A DNA stretch of 56,699 nt from Hyphomicrobiales bacterium (lineage in GTDB: Bacteria; Pseudomonadota; Alphaproteobacteria; Rhizobiales; Beijerinckiaceae). The stretch spans positions 1-56,699 of the forward strand of contig CANGIS010000016.1 in NCBI GenBank assembly GCA_947454055.1. The letters run 5' to 3'. The position numbers and the translations under genes were made by a program. Of the stretch, positions 1 to 8,315 are shown piece after piece (the first letter of the stretch is position 1; each line of letters opens with the position of its first letter). The notes under the pieces were generated by a model. The model worked only from the letters and a program-made list of their open reading frames with translations. It did not search any database and was not told the origin of the DNA.

Positions 1-521
1 ATCCGGCAGCCCTCGACGCCATCATCGAGACCTATGAGACAAAAATTGGTCCACGGAACGGCGCGCGTGTCGTTGCAAAGGCGTGGACCGATCCGAACTA
101 CAAGGTCCGCCTTCTCGCCGATGCAACGGCGGCGATTGCCGAACTTGGCTATAGTGGTCGACAAGGCGAACATATGCGGGTGGTTGAAAATACGCCCGAG
201 CTTCACAACATGGTCGTTTGCACGCTGTGCTCGTGTTATCCTTGGACGGTCCTCGGACTGCCGCCCGTCTGGTATAAATCAACGCCCTACCGGTCCCGCT
301 CGGTGATCGATCCGCGGGGCGTATTGAAAGATTTCGGCGTCGAGTTGCCCTCGACGATGCGCATCAGGGTCTGGGATTCGACCGCCGAAATGCGCTATCT
401 CGTTTTGCCGATGCAACCCGAGGGGACGGTCGGGCTCGGCGAGGAACAGCTTGCAGCCCTTGTCACCCGCGACAGCATGATCGGAACGGGCCTCCCGCTT
501 TCCTCAGGGGCCGCTCGATGA
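1..521 (+). CDS. nthA: Nitrile hydratase alpha subunit, cobalt type (5' truncated)
   Basis: Hydrates nitriles to amides in the cytoplasm together with the beta subunit. The window opens inside the gene: the frame is open from base 3 and about 172 codons are visible, so roughly the first 30-40 residues are missing. The metal-binding claw reads [10 protein letters not shown] (codons near 210-240). Family knowledge: its three cysteines hold the metal, two of them are oxidised after translation, and Thr in the CTLC position marks the Co(III) type, whereas the Fe type has Ser. The tail with a conserved [13 protein letters not shown] stretch also fits the family. The stop TGA overlaps the ATG of the beta gene (ATGA), which suggests translational coupling. 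Gene order alpha-beta-activator is that of the Pseudomonas putida Co-type enzyme. Confidence 0.95.
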   Translation, partial: PAALDAIIETYETKIGPRNGARVVAKAWTDPNYKVRLLADATAAIAELGYSGRQGEHMRVVENTPELHNMVVCTLCSCYPWTVLGLPPVWYKSTPYRSRSVIDPRGVLKDFGVELPSTMRIRVWDSTAEMRYLVLPMQPEGTVGLGEEQLAALVTRDSMIGTGLPLSSGAAR

Positions 522-1183
522 ATGGTGCGCAAGATCTTGGCGGCATGATGGGCTTTGGGCCGGTCGTGCCGGAACCGGAACATGTGATTTTTCATGCGGA
601 GTGGGAAAAGCGGGCATTGGCGATCACGCTTGCCTGCGGCGCGCTTGGACAATGGCCCGGCGATCGCGGGCGATATGTCCGCGAATGTTTGCCGCCCATC
701 GACTATTTGACCTCGTCCTATTACGAGATTTGGACCAAGGCCCTCCTCAAGCTCCTCCTGGCCGAAGGCATGATCACCCCAGACGAGTGGGATGCGGGTC
801 AAGCGCGATCCCCGGCCATACCCACCAGGCGTCCGCCCCTTTCGCGGGAGCGCGTCGCACCCGTATTGGCCGCGGGCACACCATATGACCGACCGGTTCA
901 AGCCGCCGCCCGTTTCAAGGTCGGCGACCGTGTTCGCACCCTTGTCAAAAATCCCGTAACCCATACCCGCCTGCCCCGATATGCCCGCGGAAAAGAAGGC
1001 GTGATCTGCGAAGTTCACGGTGGGTTTGTGTTTCCCGACAGCCTTGCCCATGACCAAGGGGACGATCCCCAATGGTGTTACGGCGTCCGCTTTGACGGCA
1101 CGGAATTGTGGGGCCCTGATAGTGACCCGATGCTCGATGTCGTGATTGATGTTTTTGAGCCCTATCTGGATCAGATCGGATGA
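518..1183 (+). CDS. nthB: Nitrile hydratase beta subunit
   Basis: The partner of the alpha subunit, which lines the substrate channel and stabilises the alpha/beta dimer. The 221-residue protein begins [16 protein letters not shown], the typical N-terminus of nitrile hydratase beta chains. It has a helical N-terminal half ([18 protein letters not shown]) and a C-terminal SH3-like barrel starting near residue 130 ([10 protein letters not shown]) with [11 protein letters not shown]. Length is normal for the family (about 210-230). The start overlaps the alpha stop as ATGA, and the stop overlaps the next start in the same way, so all three genes should be made from one message. No metal ligand is expected in this chain. 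The amidase that usually completes nitrile degradation is not in the window and may lie upstream. Confidence 0.95.
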   Translation: MNGAQDLGGMMGFGPVVPEPEHVIFHAEWEKRALAITLACGALGQWPGDRGRYVRECLPPIDYLTSSYYEIWTKALLKLLLAEGMITPDEWDAGQARSPAIPTRRPPLSRERVAPVLAAGTPYDRPVQAAARFKVGDRVRTLVKNPVTHTRLPRYARGKEGVICEVHGGFVFPDSLAHDQGDDPQWCYGVRFDGTELWGPDSDPMLDVVIDVFEPYLDQIG

Positions 1184-1545
1184 CAAGCGAGGCCCTTACC
1201 GCCCTCCCCGGCATACCCCGCGATGAGGATGGCCCCGTGTTTCGCGAGCCTTGGGAAGCGCAAGCCTTCGCCATGGCCCTAGCGCTACACGCAAACGGAC
1301 TGTTCAGCTGGCCGGAATGGGCCGATGCGCTGTACCGCGAGATCAAAGCCGCAGAGGCGTCATCGGGCGGCGATGCCGGTGCCGTTTATTATACCCATTG
1401 GCTAACGGCACTTGAAAAACTTGTGATCACCAAAAACGCGGCTACGCCCGAGAGCCTCCATTCGCTTCAGGCGAAATGGGATCGCGCGGCTCGTGCGACG
1501 CCCCATGGCAAGCCCATTGAGTTGGCGAATGATCCCCAAGCCTAG
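1180..1545 (+). CDS. Nitrile hydratase accessory protein (P14K-like activator)
   Basis: Small activator of 121 residues that, in Co-type nitrile hydratases, escorts the alpha subunit during cobalt insertion and cysteine oxidation and is then exchanged for the beta subunit (self-subunit swapping; family knowledge). The stretch GPVFREPWEAQAFAMALALH followed by WPEWADAL resembles the N-terminal helical half of the beta chain, as expected for this family, which is related to truncated beta subunits. Size agrees with P14K/NhlE-type proteins (about 110-150 residues). It is translationally coupled to the beta gene by an ATGA overlap. It is unlike the larger 47-kDa GTPase-type activator of Fe-type enzymes, so it supports the cobalt assignment made from the alpha motif. 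Confidence 0.88.
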   Translation: MTSEALTALPGIPRDEDGPVFREPWEAQAFAMALALHANGLFSWPEWADALYREIKAAEASSGGDAGAVYYTHWLTALEKLVITKNAATPESLHSLQAKWDRAARATPHGKPIELANDPQA

Positions 1546-1579
1546 GCGTCGTTGATCAGGGCAAAGTATAACAGCTCGA

Positions 1580-1603
1580 CGACCCGATATCCCTAGCGGG
1601 TCG
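1580..1603. terminator. Hairpin between convergent genes
   Basis: CGACCCG (1580-1586) pairs with CGGGTCG (1597-1603) around a 10-base loop, 35 bases after the nitrile hydratase activator stop and overlapping the stop of the convergent lipoprotein gene. No run of T follows on either strand, so it may slow polymerase or protect 3' ends rather than act as a classical intrinsic terminator. Confidence 0.25.
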
Positions 1604-2138
1604 CAGCAGCTCGCCGAAGGGCTGCGGCATTGATGTCGGCGGCGGCTTCATCGGCGCTGATGAACCGATCATCGAGATTGCGGTAGGCTTGAATGATCGT
1701 CTGCCACAAATCCTCGTCGACCTTGCCTTTTGCGATGCCTTCCTTGGTCGCGAACCGATACAAACGCTTGGCACCAGCCTCCCGCGTCAGCGAGCCTTGG
1801 CTGACAAGCTGATCCACTTGGGACTTTTCGGATGCAAAAGCGGATCCGCGGGGATCATTTTCGGCAAGAGGCGGCACGACAACACCGGACGAAACCGCTG
1901 CCGCATCGGTTTGCATGAGCGGTAACGGCACAACGGGTGCGGCGGGCGGCACGACGACAACGGCATCGGAAACGGCAGGCGTAGAAACTTGGGCTTTCGC
2001 CGAGGGCTTCGCGCTTGTCTGGGTGGATGGCGCCTCCGCAACGGGCTTGGACGCCGCACTGGCATTCTCCAGCCCGGGAAAGCCCTGACACCCCGCCAAC
2101 ACCAACCCAACGATCACAACCAACCCAGCTTTACCCAT
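1593..2138 (-). CDS. Hypothetical lipoprotein
   Basis: A 181-residue protein not recognised as a named family. The N-terminus MGKAGLVVIVGLVLAGC is a lipoprotein signal peptide with lipobox LAGC and Cys17 as the predicted lipidated residue, so it should be anchored in the envelope. Residues 20-85 are low-complexity, rich in Ala, Ser, Pro and Val, and look like a flexible linker. From about residue 95 the sequence becomes helical and charged (SQVDQLVSQGSLTREAGAKR and later EDLWQTIIQAYRNLDDRF) and is probably the functional domain. A GGGAG ribosome-binding site lies about 10 bases before the ATG. It is convergent with the nitrile hydratase operon and stands alone. Function unknown. Confidence 0.7.
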   Translation of the reverse strand: MGKAGLVVIVGLVLAGCQGFPGLENASAASKPVAEAPSTQTSAKPSAKAQVSTPAVSDAVVVVPPAAPVVPLPLMQTDAAAVSSGVVVPPLAENDPRGSAFASEKSQVDQLVSQGSLTREAGAKRLYRFATKEGIAKGKVDEDLWQTIIQAYRNLDDRFISADEAAADINAAALRRAAATR

Positions 2139-2301
2139 CGCACATCACTCCCTACGCCACCCCAACTATAAGGCGATGCAATCCTTAGAAAAGCAAGACG
2201 AGGGAAAAAACCCGCCAAATTCCATTTTGGACCCTAAAAAAACCTCGCCCCATGCCGTTCTCTTCATCACTACATTCCTTTGCCCCTTCGAGTTGAACAT
2301 C

Positions 2302-2643
2302 ATGACCGCGATCATTGTAGAGTTGAGCGAAATCCGAAAGCTTCGTGCAGAAAAGACGGAAAACGAGCTCGAAAACAAATTGCGTCGTGAAGTGTCGAGC
2401 TTCAATGAGTCGCTTCAGGAAACGATGGATCGTTTTCAACTCAACATGCCCATGATCGCTACCTTGCTGATGGCGAAGGCGGTTGAAGCGCTTGAAGATT
2501 GCCATCCCCTGAACCGGACGGAGGCCGAAGAATTCAGCTCCGCGTCCCAGCTCGTCCAGTCGATCGTCTCAGCGCGCGCCCGCGCGCACGCTAGAGCCAC
2601 CGCGGATGCCATGCGCTTCAGCACCATGCCGACCGGCGCTTGA
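2302..2643 (+). CDS. Small hypothetical protein
   Basis: A 113-residue frame starting MTAIIVELSEIRKLRAEK. The open frame extends to 2176, but the segment before 2302 lacks coding character, so the internal ATG is preferred. The product is almost all helical: a charged heptad-like region (residues 8-45), a hydrophobic helix around PMIATLLMAKAVEAL (about 51-65) and an Ala/Arg-rich tail (SARARAHARATADAM). No family is recognised. Its TGA stop at 2641-2643 abuts the stop of the convergent flavoprotein gene inside one TGATCA palindrome. That compact junction slightly favours a real gene. No strong ribosome-binding site precedes the ATG, so the call is tentative. Confidence 0.5.
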   Translation: MTAIIVELSEIRKLRAEKTENELENKLRREVSSFNESLQETMDRFQLNMPMIATLLMAKAVEALEDCHPLNRTEAEEFSSASQLVQSIVSARARAHARATADAMRFSTMPTGA

Positions 2644-3882
2644 TCAACCCAAATTGCCGTCAAGCCTTGCGGCCATGCCGCTAGCCGCCATAACGGCGGT
2701 AGAAAAACAGGCCTGAAGGAGGTAGCCACCGGTGGGCGCCTCCCAATCCATCATCTCGCCAGCAACAAAGACGCCGGGCAGACGCTTGAGCATCAGTTGA
2801 TCCGTGAGTTCGGACAAGGCCACGCCGCCGGCCGTCGAAATCGAACGTTCAAGCCCTGCCATGCCACGGATGTAAATGGGCAAAGCTTTCAGCAACTGGG
2901 CCATGGCGGCAGGATCATCAAAAGGCGCTTTACCGCCCGTCGCGGCTTCTTCACGAAACAAGGCAATCGCCGCAGGCGCAAGGCCCGCAGCCTTATGCAG
3001 CCAGGTTGAAACCGATTGCTTGCCACGCGGCTTGGCGAGGCGTTCGGCCAAGTCATGAACCGACAGGTCGCGCCGCAAATCGAGATAGACAATAGCCTCG
3101 CCATCGGTTGCTAGCGATTGGCGAATATCCGGTCCGAGCGCATAGATCGCGCCACCTTCAAGCCCAACTTGCGTCACAATGGCCTCGCCCTTCGCCTGCC
3201 TTCCATTGCACGTTGCGATCATGCGTTTGAGGGCTGCACCGGCGAAGCGCTCCTTCATCAGGGCTGTCCACGGCACCATAACACCGGCATTGGCCGCCTT
3301 GAGGGGCGCCACCTCGACGCCTTTGGCTTCAAGCAGAGGTATCCAGCCTCCGTCCGCACCGAGTTTAGGCCAACTCGCCCCGCCCAGCGCCAACAACGTC
3401 GCATCGGCTTTAACAGCGACACGGCCTGCGTCAGGCGTCTCGAATAGAAGCGCGCCGGTATCATCCCAGCCGCACCATTGATGCCGGGCGCGGAAATTGA
3501 CGCCCAGGCTACCAAGGCGCCTGAGCCAAGCCCGCAGCAAAGGCGAGGCTTTGAAACTTTTCGGAAAAACACGGCCACTGGAGCCCGCAAAACTGTCTTC
3601 TCCCAACCCCGCGCACCAATCCCGCAAGGCTTCCGGCGAAAAGGCATCGATCATGGGTTTGAGCCAAGGCGAGGCTTCGCGATACTGCGTCATGAATTGG
3701 GCGGGCTCATCGGTATGCGTCAAATTCAACCCGCCGCGACCTGCCAACAGAAATTTTCGTCCCGCGCTCGGCATCCGGTCATACACGGTCACCGTGTGTC
3801 CAAGAGCGGCCAAGCGCTCGGCGGCCATCAAGCCCGCAGGCCCCGCACCGATGATCGCGCATGTTTTTAGGGTGGGGGGCAC
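2644..3882 (-). CDS. FAD-dependent oxidoreductase, BaiN/HI0933 (YhiN) family
   Basis: A 412-residue flavoprotein of the HI0933/BaiN family. The N-terminal dinucleotide fold AIIGAGPAGLMAAERLAALG (residues 9-28) binds FAD, and the family-specific GRKFLLAGRGGLNLTH follows near residue 41. The C-terminus GVFVAGEMMDWEAPTGGYLLQ holds the second FAD contact typical of this family. BaiN relatives have been linked to bile-acid reduction in gut anaerobes, but the physiological substrate in proteobacteria is unknown, so no reaction is assigned. The chosen start is GTG at 3882, directly ahead of the nucleotide fold, and no closer ATG exists. The gene stands alone, convergent with a small unknown gene and divergent from the ABC-F gene. 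Confidence 0.9.
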   Translation of the reverse strand: MPPTLKTCAIIGAGPAGLMAAERLAALGHTVTVYDRMPSAGRKFLLAGRGGLNLTHTDEPAQFMTQYREASPWLKPMIDAFSPEALRDWCAGLGEDSFAGSSGRVFPKSFKASPLLRAWLRRLGSLGVNFRARHQWCGWDDTGALLFETPDAGRVAVKADATLLALGGASWPKLGADGGWIPLLEAKGVEVAPLKAANAGVMVPWTALMKERFAGAALKRMIATCNGRQAKGEAIVTQVGLEGGAIYALGPDIRQSLATDGEAIVYLDLRRDLSVHDLAERLAKPRGKQSVSTWLHKAAGLAPAAIALFREEAATGGKAPFDDPAAMAQLLKALPIYIRGMAGLERSISTAGGVALSELTDQLMLKRLPGVFVAGEMMDWEAPTGGYLLQACFSTAVMAASGMAARLDGNLG

Positions 3883-4036
3883 AAAAAACCTATCTATTCG
3901 TTCGAGGAGTGCGCTTATCGCGCGCTGATTGGCAACAGGTCAAGCACGCTGGTGCCCTGCTCTGCGGTTCGGTCCTTGCTTCACGTCCCGCAATCCTCCA
4001 TATCGCAGGTCGTGCAATTGAGATGATCCGAGCATT

Positions 4037-5848
4037 ATGGCCCCGCCCCTCCTGTTTCTAAAAGATATTGGCCTCACTTTTGGCGGAACTCCGCTTCTGG
4101 AAAGCGCCGACCTTTCCATCGGTGCGGGAGATCGGCTGTGCCTTGTCGGCCGCAATGGCTCTGGTAAATCGACCCTCCTGAAAATCGCCGCCGGATTGAT
4201 CGAACCCGACAAAGGCGAGCGGTTTGTCCAGCCCGGCTCGACCATCCGCTATTTACCCCAAGAACCCGATCTTTCCGGCTTTGCCACCACGCTCGACTAT
4301 GTCGAAGCTGGCCTTGCACCGGGCGATGATGATTGGCGTGCGCTTTATCTGCTGGAAGCGCTTGGCCTAACCGGCCAAGAAAATCCGGCGACACTTTCTG
4401 GCGGCGAAGCGCGCCGCGCGGCTTTGGCCCGCGTGCTGGCGCCGGAACCCGATATTTTAATGTTGGACGAGCCGACCAACCATCTCGATCTCCCAGCCAT
4501 TGAGTGGTTGGAAACCGAGCTGAAAAGCATCAAATCAGCCTTGGTTTTGATCAGCCATGATCGGCGCTTTCTTGAAAATCTGTCGCGCGCCACACTTTGG
4601 CTCGATCGCGGGGAAACGAAACGGCTCGAACAGGGCTTTTCGGCGTTTGAGGCTTGGCGCGATACGGTGCTCGAAGAAGAAGAGCGCGACCGGCACAAAC
4701 TTGACCGCCAGATTGTCCGTGAAGAACATTGGGTGCGCTACGGCGTCACCGCAAGGCGCAAGCGCAATGTCCGCCGTATGTCGGAACTTGCAGGCCTTCG
4801 GCAAAAGCGGCGCGAGGCGCGAGGCCCCACCGGCACGGTTCGCCTGGAGGCAGCCGAGGCCGATAGCTCGGGCAAGCTTGTCATCGAGGCAAAGCGGATT
4901 GCAAAGAGCTTTGGCGAACGGGTCATTGTGGGCGACCTTTCGATCCGCATTTTACGCGGGGACCGGTTGGGTATTGTTGGCGCAAACGGCGCTGGCAAGA
5001 CCACGTTAATCAATCTTATGACCGGAAAAATCCCCCCGGATTCCGGTTCCGTGCGTCTGGGCACCAATCTCGCCATGACAACCTTGGAACAGAAGCGCGA
5101 CAGCCTCGACCCCAACGCCACACTGGCAGAAACGCTAACCGGCGGCAGCGGCGACAAGGTGATCGTCAATGGTGAAAGCCGCCATGTGATCTCCTATATG
5201 AAGGACTTCCTGTTCCCGCCAGAGCAGGCACGGACGCCGGTGTCGGTGCTCTCCGGCGGCGAGCGCGCGCGTCTTTTGCTCGCCGTGGCCTTAGCCTCGC
5301 CCTCCAACCTTCTGGTCCTCGACGAGCCGACCAACGATCTCGACCTTGAGACCTTGGACCTTTTAGAGGAAATGTTGGCGGATTATCCGGGCACGCTGCT
5401 GGTTGTCAGCCATGATCGTGACTTCCTCGATCGCGTTGCCACATCCGTGCTCGTCTCCGAGGGCGAAGGCGATTGGCTGGAATATGCCGGTGGCTATTCC
5501 GATATGCTCGTTCAGCGCGGCCATGGTGTGGACGCTCGCAAAGCCGCTGAGCGGACACGCGAGGAAAAGACATCGGCGCCTGCTGTGCCTACGCTATCGC
5601 CAAGCACCAAGCGCAAACTCTCCTTCAACGAAAAGCATCTGCTCGAAACCCTACCCGACCGCGTCGATGCGTTGGGCCGAGACATCGCAAAATTGCGCAC
5701 GCTTTTGGCCGATCCCGCGCTTTACACAAAAGATCGCCCGCGTTTCGACAAAGCCAGCGAAATGCTGGCGCGCGCCGAAGCCGACCTTATCGCTTCGGAA
5801 GAGCAGTGGATGGCGCTGGAAGTGCTGCGAGAAGAGCTGGAGGGTTAA
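4037..5848 (+). CDS. uup: ABC-F family ATPase, Uup-like
   Basis: A soluble ABC protein of 603 residues with two ATPase domains and no membrane segments. Domain 1 has Walker A GRNGSGKST (38-46), signature LSGGE (120-124) and Walker B LMLDEPTNHLD (141-151). Domain 2 has GANGAGKTT (315-323), LSGGE (405-409) and LVLDEPTNDLD (426-436). The linker of about residues 200-265 is charged and helical, like the P-site tRNA interaction motif region. After residue 530 a coiled-coil tail (LPDRVDALGRDIAKL) marks the Uup branch rather than EttA or YheS. Family knowledge: ABC-F proteins act on ribosomes, and Uup has been tied to suppression of transposon excision and ribosome rescue. The stop shares the TTAA palindrome with the convergent amidohydrolase gene. 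Confidence 0.92.
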   Translation: MAPPLLFLKDIGLTFGGTPLLESADLSIGAGDRLCLVGRNGSGKSTLLKIAAGLIEPDKGERFVQPGSTIRYLPQEPDLSGFATTLDYVEAGLAPGDDDWRALYLLEALGLTGQENPATLSGGEARRAALARVLAPEPDILMLDEPTNHLDLPAIEWLETELKSIKSALVLISHDRRFLENLSRATLWLDRGETKRLEQGFSAFEAWRDTVLEEEERDRHKLDRQIVREEHWVRYGVTARRKRNVRRMSELAGLRQKRREARGPTGTVRLEAAEADSSGKLVIEAKRIAKSFGERVIVGDLSIRILRGDRLGIVGANGAGKTTLINLMTGKIPPDSGSVRLGTNLAMTTLEQKRDSLDPNATLAETLTGGSGDKVIVNGESRHVISYMKDFLFPPEQARTPVSVLSGGERARLLLAVALASPSNLLVLDEPTNDLDLETLDLLEEMLADYPGTLLVVSHDRDFLDRVATSVLVSEGEGDWLEYAGGYSDMLVQRGHGVDARKAAERTREEKTSAPAVPTLSPSTKRKLSFNEKHLLETLPDRVDALGRDIAKLRTLLADPALYTKDRPRFDKASEMLARAEADLIASEEQWMALEVLREELEG

Positions 5849-7008
5849 CCAGCCAAACCTGTCTCCACCAACCGTGCCCAGTAGCTGACGCCAATCGGGA
5901 TCACGCTATCGTCGAAATCATACGCCGGATGGTGCAAACCGGCGGAATTGCCGTTGCCGATAAAAATGAAACATCCGGGGCGCTCGTCGAGCATATAGGA
6001 AAAATCCTCGGCCCCCATCATCGGCGCAATCGCGTGGTTGACGCGCTCATTGCCTGCGATTTCGCTGGCGACACGCGCCGCAAATTCGGTTTGCGCCGCG
6101 TGGTTGCGCGTCACGGGATAGCCCCGTTCATAGGCGAGCGTGATGGTAGCCCCGTGCATCGACGCCATGGCATTCACAATGGCATGCATCCGGTCGGCCA
6201 TCTGATCCTGAATATCGGCATTAAAGGTACGCACCGTGCCGCGTAATACGGCCTCTTGCGGCAGCACATTGAACGCGTCGCCGGCGTGGAAGGTCGTTAC
6301 CGACAGCACGGCACTTTCGAGCGGATCGACATTGCGCGACACAATCCCTTGCAGCGCTGTGACAAGCTGGCTGCCGATATAAACCGTATCGATCGCCAGA
6401 TGCGGCATAGCGGCATGGGCGCCACGGCCATCAATCTTAATTTCAAATTTATCGGCAGCGGCCATAATTGGGCCAGGCCTGACGCCGAATTGGCCTACGG
6501 GCATGCCGGGCAAATTATGCATGCCATAGACTTCCGTGATGCCAAAACGATCCATCAGCCCATCTTGCACCATCGCTTTTCCGCCGCCGCCGCCCTCTTC
6601 CGCGGGTTGGAAAATCACGACGGCAGAACCGGCAAAGTTCCGCGTCTCGGCAAGATATTTGGCAGCACCCAACAACATGGAGGTATGCCCGTCATGGCCG
6701 CAAGCATGCATTTTGCCTGGGATGGTCGAGGCGTAAGCCTTGCCCGTTGTCTCCAAAATCGGCAGCGCATCCATATCCGCGCGCAGCCCGATCACCTTTT
6801 TGCCCGGAAGGCGACCTTTGATGACGCCAACAACACCGGTCCGTCCAACGCCGGTAACGACCTCGTCGCAGCCAAAGGCTTTCAGTTTTTCGGCAACAAT
6901 GCCGGCCGTCCGATGGACATCATAGTCAAGCTCGGGATGCTCATGGAGATCGCGTCGCCAAGCGGTAATTTCATCGGTAAATTCGGCGATCCGGTTGAGG
7001 ACGGGCAT
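5845..7008 (-). CDS. M20 family amidohydrolase (hippurate/N-acyl amino acid hydrolase-like)
   Basis: A zinc or manganese metallohydrolase of 387 residues, family M20D, that removes acyl groups from N-acylated amino acids. Visible motifs are WRRDLHEHPEL (17-27), GLRADMDALP (74-83), HACGHDGHTS with metal ligands Cys103 and His105, and FQPAEEGG with the catalytic/ligand Glu pair at 137-138. Members are annotated as hippurate hydrolase, IAA-amino acid hydrolase or N-acetyl-L-amino acid deacylase, and the sequence does not decide between them. AGGA lies about 8 bases before the ATG. It is divergent from transaldolase and overlaps the 3' end of the ABC-F gene by four bases. No transporter neighbour points to a substrate. 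Confidence 0.9.
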   Translation of the reverse strand: MPVLNRIAEFTDEITAWRRDLHEHPELDYDVHRTAGIVAEKLKAFGCDEVVTGVGRTGVVGVIKGRLPGKKVIGLRADMDALPILETTGKAYASTIPGKMHACGHDGHTSMLLGAAKYLAETRNFAGSAVVIFQPAEEGGGGGKAMVQDGLMDRFGITEVYGMHNLPGMPVGQFGVRPGPIMAAADKFEIKIDGRGAHAAMPHLAIDTVYIGSQLVTALQGIVSRNVDPLESAVLSVTTFHAGDAFNVLPQEAVLRGTVRTFNADIQDQMADRMHAIVNAMASMHGATITLAYERGYPVTRNHAAQTEFAARVASEIAGNERVNHAIAPMMGAEDFSYMLDERPGCFIFIGNGNSAGLHHPAYDFDDSVIPIGVSYWARLVETGLAG

Positions 7009-7176
7009 TAGAACAATTCCTGATTAAATGGCCTAGATTAACCCTACTATCGGCCAAGCCGATCCGGAAGCCAAGCGTCTCCTCTTTAGCAGCATGCAAT
7101 GGAGGCTGACGCCGGGCGAATTCCTATGCTAGAAATCCGTAAAAGCATCCTTTCGATCAAAACCCTTGGTAATCAG

Positions 7177-8139
7177 ATGACCAGCAAACTCGACCAACTC
7201 AAAGCCATGACCACCATTGTTGCCGACACCGGCGATATGGATGCCATCCGTTTGTTTCACCCAACCGATTGCACGACCAACCCGACTTTGGTGCTCAAAG
7301 CGGCAGCATTACCGGCCTATGAAGGCGTTATCGCCGACGCCATCCAATGGGGCAAAAAGCAGACGGGCTCGCAGGAGGCCATTATCAGTGCTGTCGCTGA
7401 CCGTTTGGCCGTGGCCTTTGGCACCGAATTATCCAAGCTGGTACCGGGGCGTGTTTCAACCGAAGTGGATGCCGATCTGTCCTTCGATACCGCTCGCAGC
7501 GTGGCCAAGGCGAAGAGCATCATCTCGGCCTATGCAGCGAACGGCGTCGGTCGTGAAAAAATTCTGATCAAACTGGCCTCGACGTGGGAAGGCATAAGGG
7601 CGGCTGAAATTCTTCAAAAGGACGGGATCGATTGCAATCTGACCCTTCTTTTCTCGCTCGTTCAAGCCGCTGCGTGCGCGGAAGCGGGCGCGTTTTTGAT
7701 CTCGCCTTTCGTCGGTCGTATCCTTGATTGGTATGTCAAGAACGAGGGCAAGAGCTACACCGCCGAGACGGACCCCGGCGTGCTCTCGGTGCGGCAGATT
7801 TACGCCTATTACAAGCGCCACGGCTATGACACGGTGGTGATGGGCGCGAGCTTCCGCAACATCGGTGAGATCGAAGCGCTGGCCGGCTGCGACCGCTTGA
7901 CCATTGCGCCTGCCCTGCTCGATCAGCTCGCCAAGGATGACGGCATCTTGCCACGCCAGCTTGATCCCGCCACCGCGGGGAATTCAGGCGCTGATCGCCT
8001 CAAAATTGACGAAGCCAGCTTCCGCTTTTTGCTCAATGAAGACGCCATGGCCACGGAAAAACTCGCCGAAGGCATTCGCGCCTTTGCGAAAGATTTGGGC
8101 GTGCTGAAGGATATGGTGGCGAAGAAATTGGAAGCGTAA
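7177..8139 (+). CDS. tal: Transaldolase
   Basis: Moves a dihydroxyacetone unit between sedoheptulose 7-phosphate and glyceraldehyde 3-phosphate in the non-oxidative pentose phosphate pathway. The 320-residue protein aligns end to end, from memory, with Escherichia coli TalB. The N-terminus [20 protein letters not shown] matches it in register, which selects the ATG at 7177 over an upstream in-frame ATG at 7099 that would add 26 unsupported residues. Lys132 in [12 protein letters not shown] is the Schiff-base lysine and has the same number as in Tal[14 protein letters not shown] and [10 protein letters not shown] are further family signatures. It is the classical TalA/B class, not the short MipB/TalC class. 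It stands alone, and its 3' side carries a palindromic repeat. Confidence 0.95.
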   Translation: MTSKLDQLKAMTTIVADTGDMDAIRLFHPTDCTTNPTLVLKAAALPAYEGVIADAIQWGKKQTGSQEAIISAVADRLAVAFGTELSKLVPGRVSTEVDADLSFDTARSVAKAKSIISAYAANGVGREKILIKLASTWEGIRAAEILQKDGIDCNLTLLFSLVQAAACAEAGAFLISPFVGRILDWYVKNEGKSYTAETDPGVLSVRQIYAYYKRHGYDTVVMGASFRNIGEIEALAGCDRLTIAPALLDQLAKDDGILPRQLDPATAGNSGADRLKIDEASFRFLLNEDAMATEKLAEGIRAFAKDLGVLKDMVAKKLEA

Positions 8140-8168
8140 CGGCTTTACCCGTGCCCCAAAAATCGCAA

Positions 8169-8289
8169 CCGTCATTGCGAACGAACGTGAAGCAACCCAG
8201 CTAAAAGACAACAAAAAGTGCGCGATGGAACCAAAGCGCTCTTTCGATGATCACTAGCCGGATTGCTTCGCTGTCGCTCGCAAGGACGG
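8169..8289. repeat. Palindromic MITE-like repeat, copy A
   Basis: A 121-bp element whose ends are imperfect inverted repeats: it begins CCGTCATTGCGAACG, continues GAAGCAACCCAG, and closes with GGATTGCTTCGCTGTCGCT then AAGGACGG. A second nested pair, roughly AAAGTGCGC with GCGCTCTTT, sits inside. Two full sister copies are at 11231-11350 and 46972-47092. This copy fills the gap between the convergent transaldolase and TPP-enzyme genes and is the most degenerate at its right end. It encodes no protein. Confidence 0.8.
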
Positions 8290-8315
8290 CAATTGCCATC
8301 CTTTAACAAATCACT

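Noticed and set aside
7008-7022. Half-matching iron box (TTAGAA-CAA-TTCCTG) at the amidohydrolase start
   Set aside because: Only one arm fits, and the sequence is explained by the start codon and ribosome-binding site of the amidohydrolase gene.
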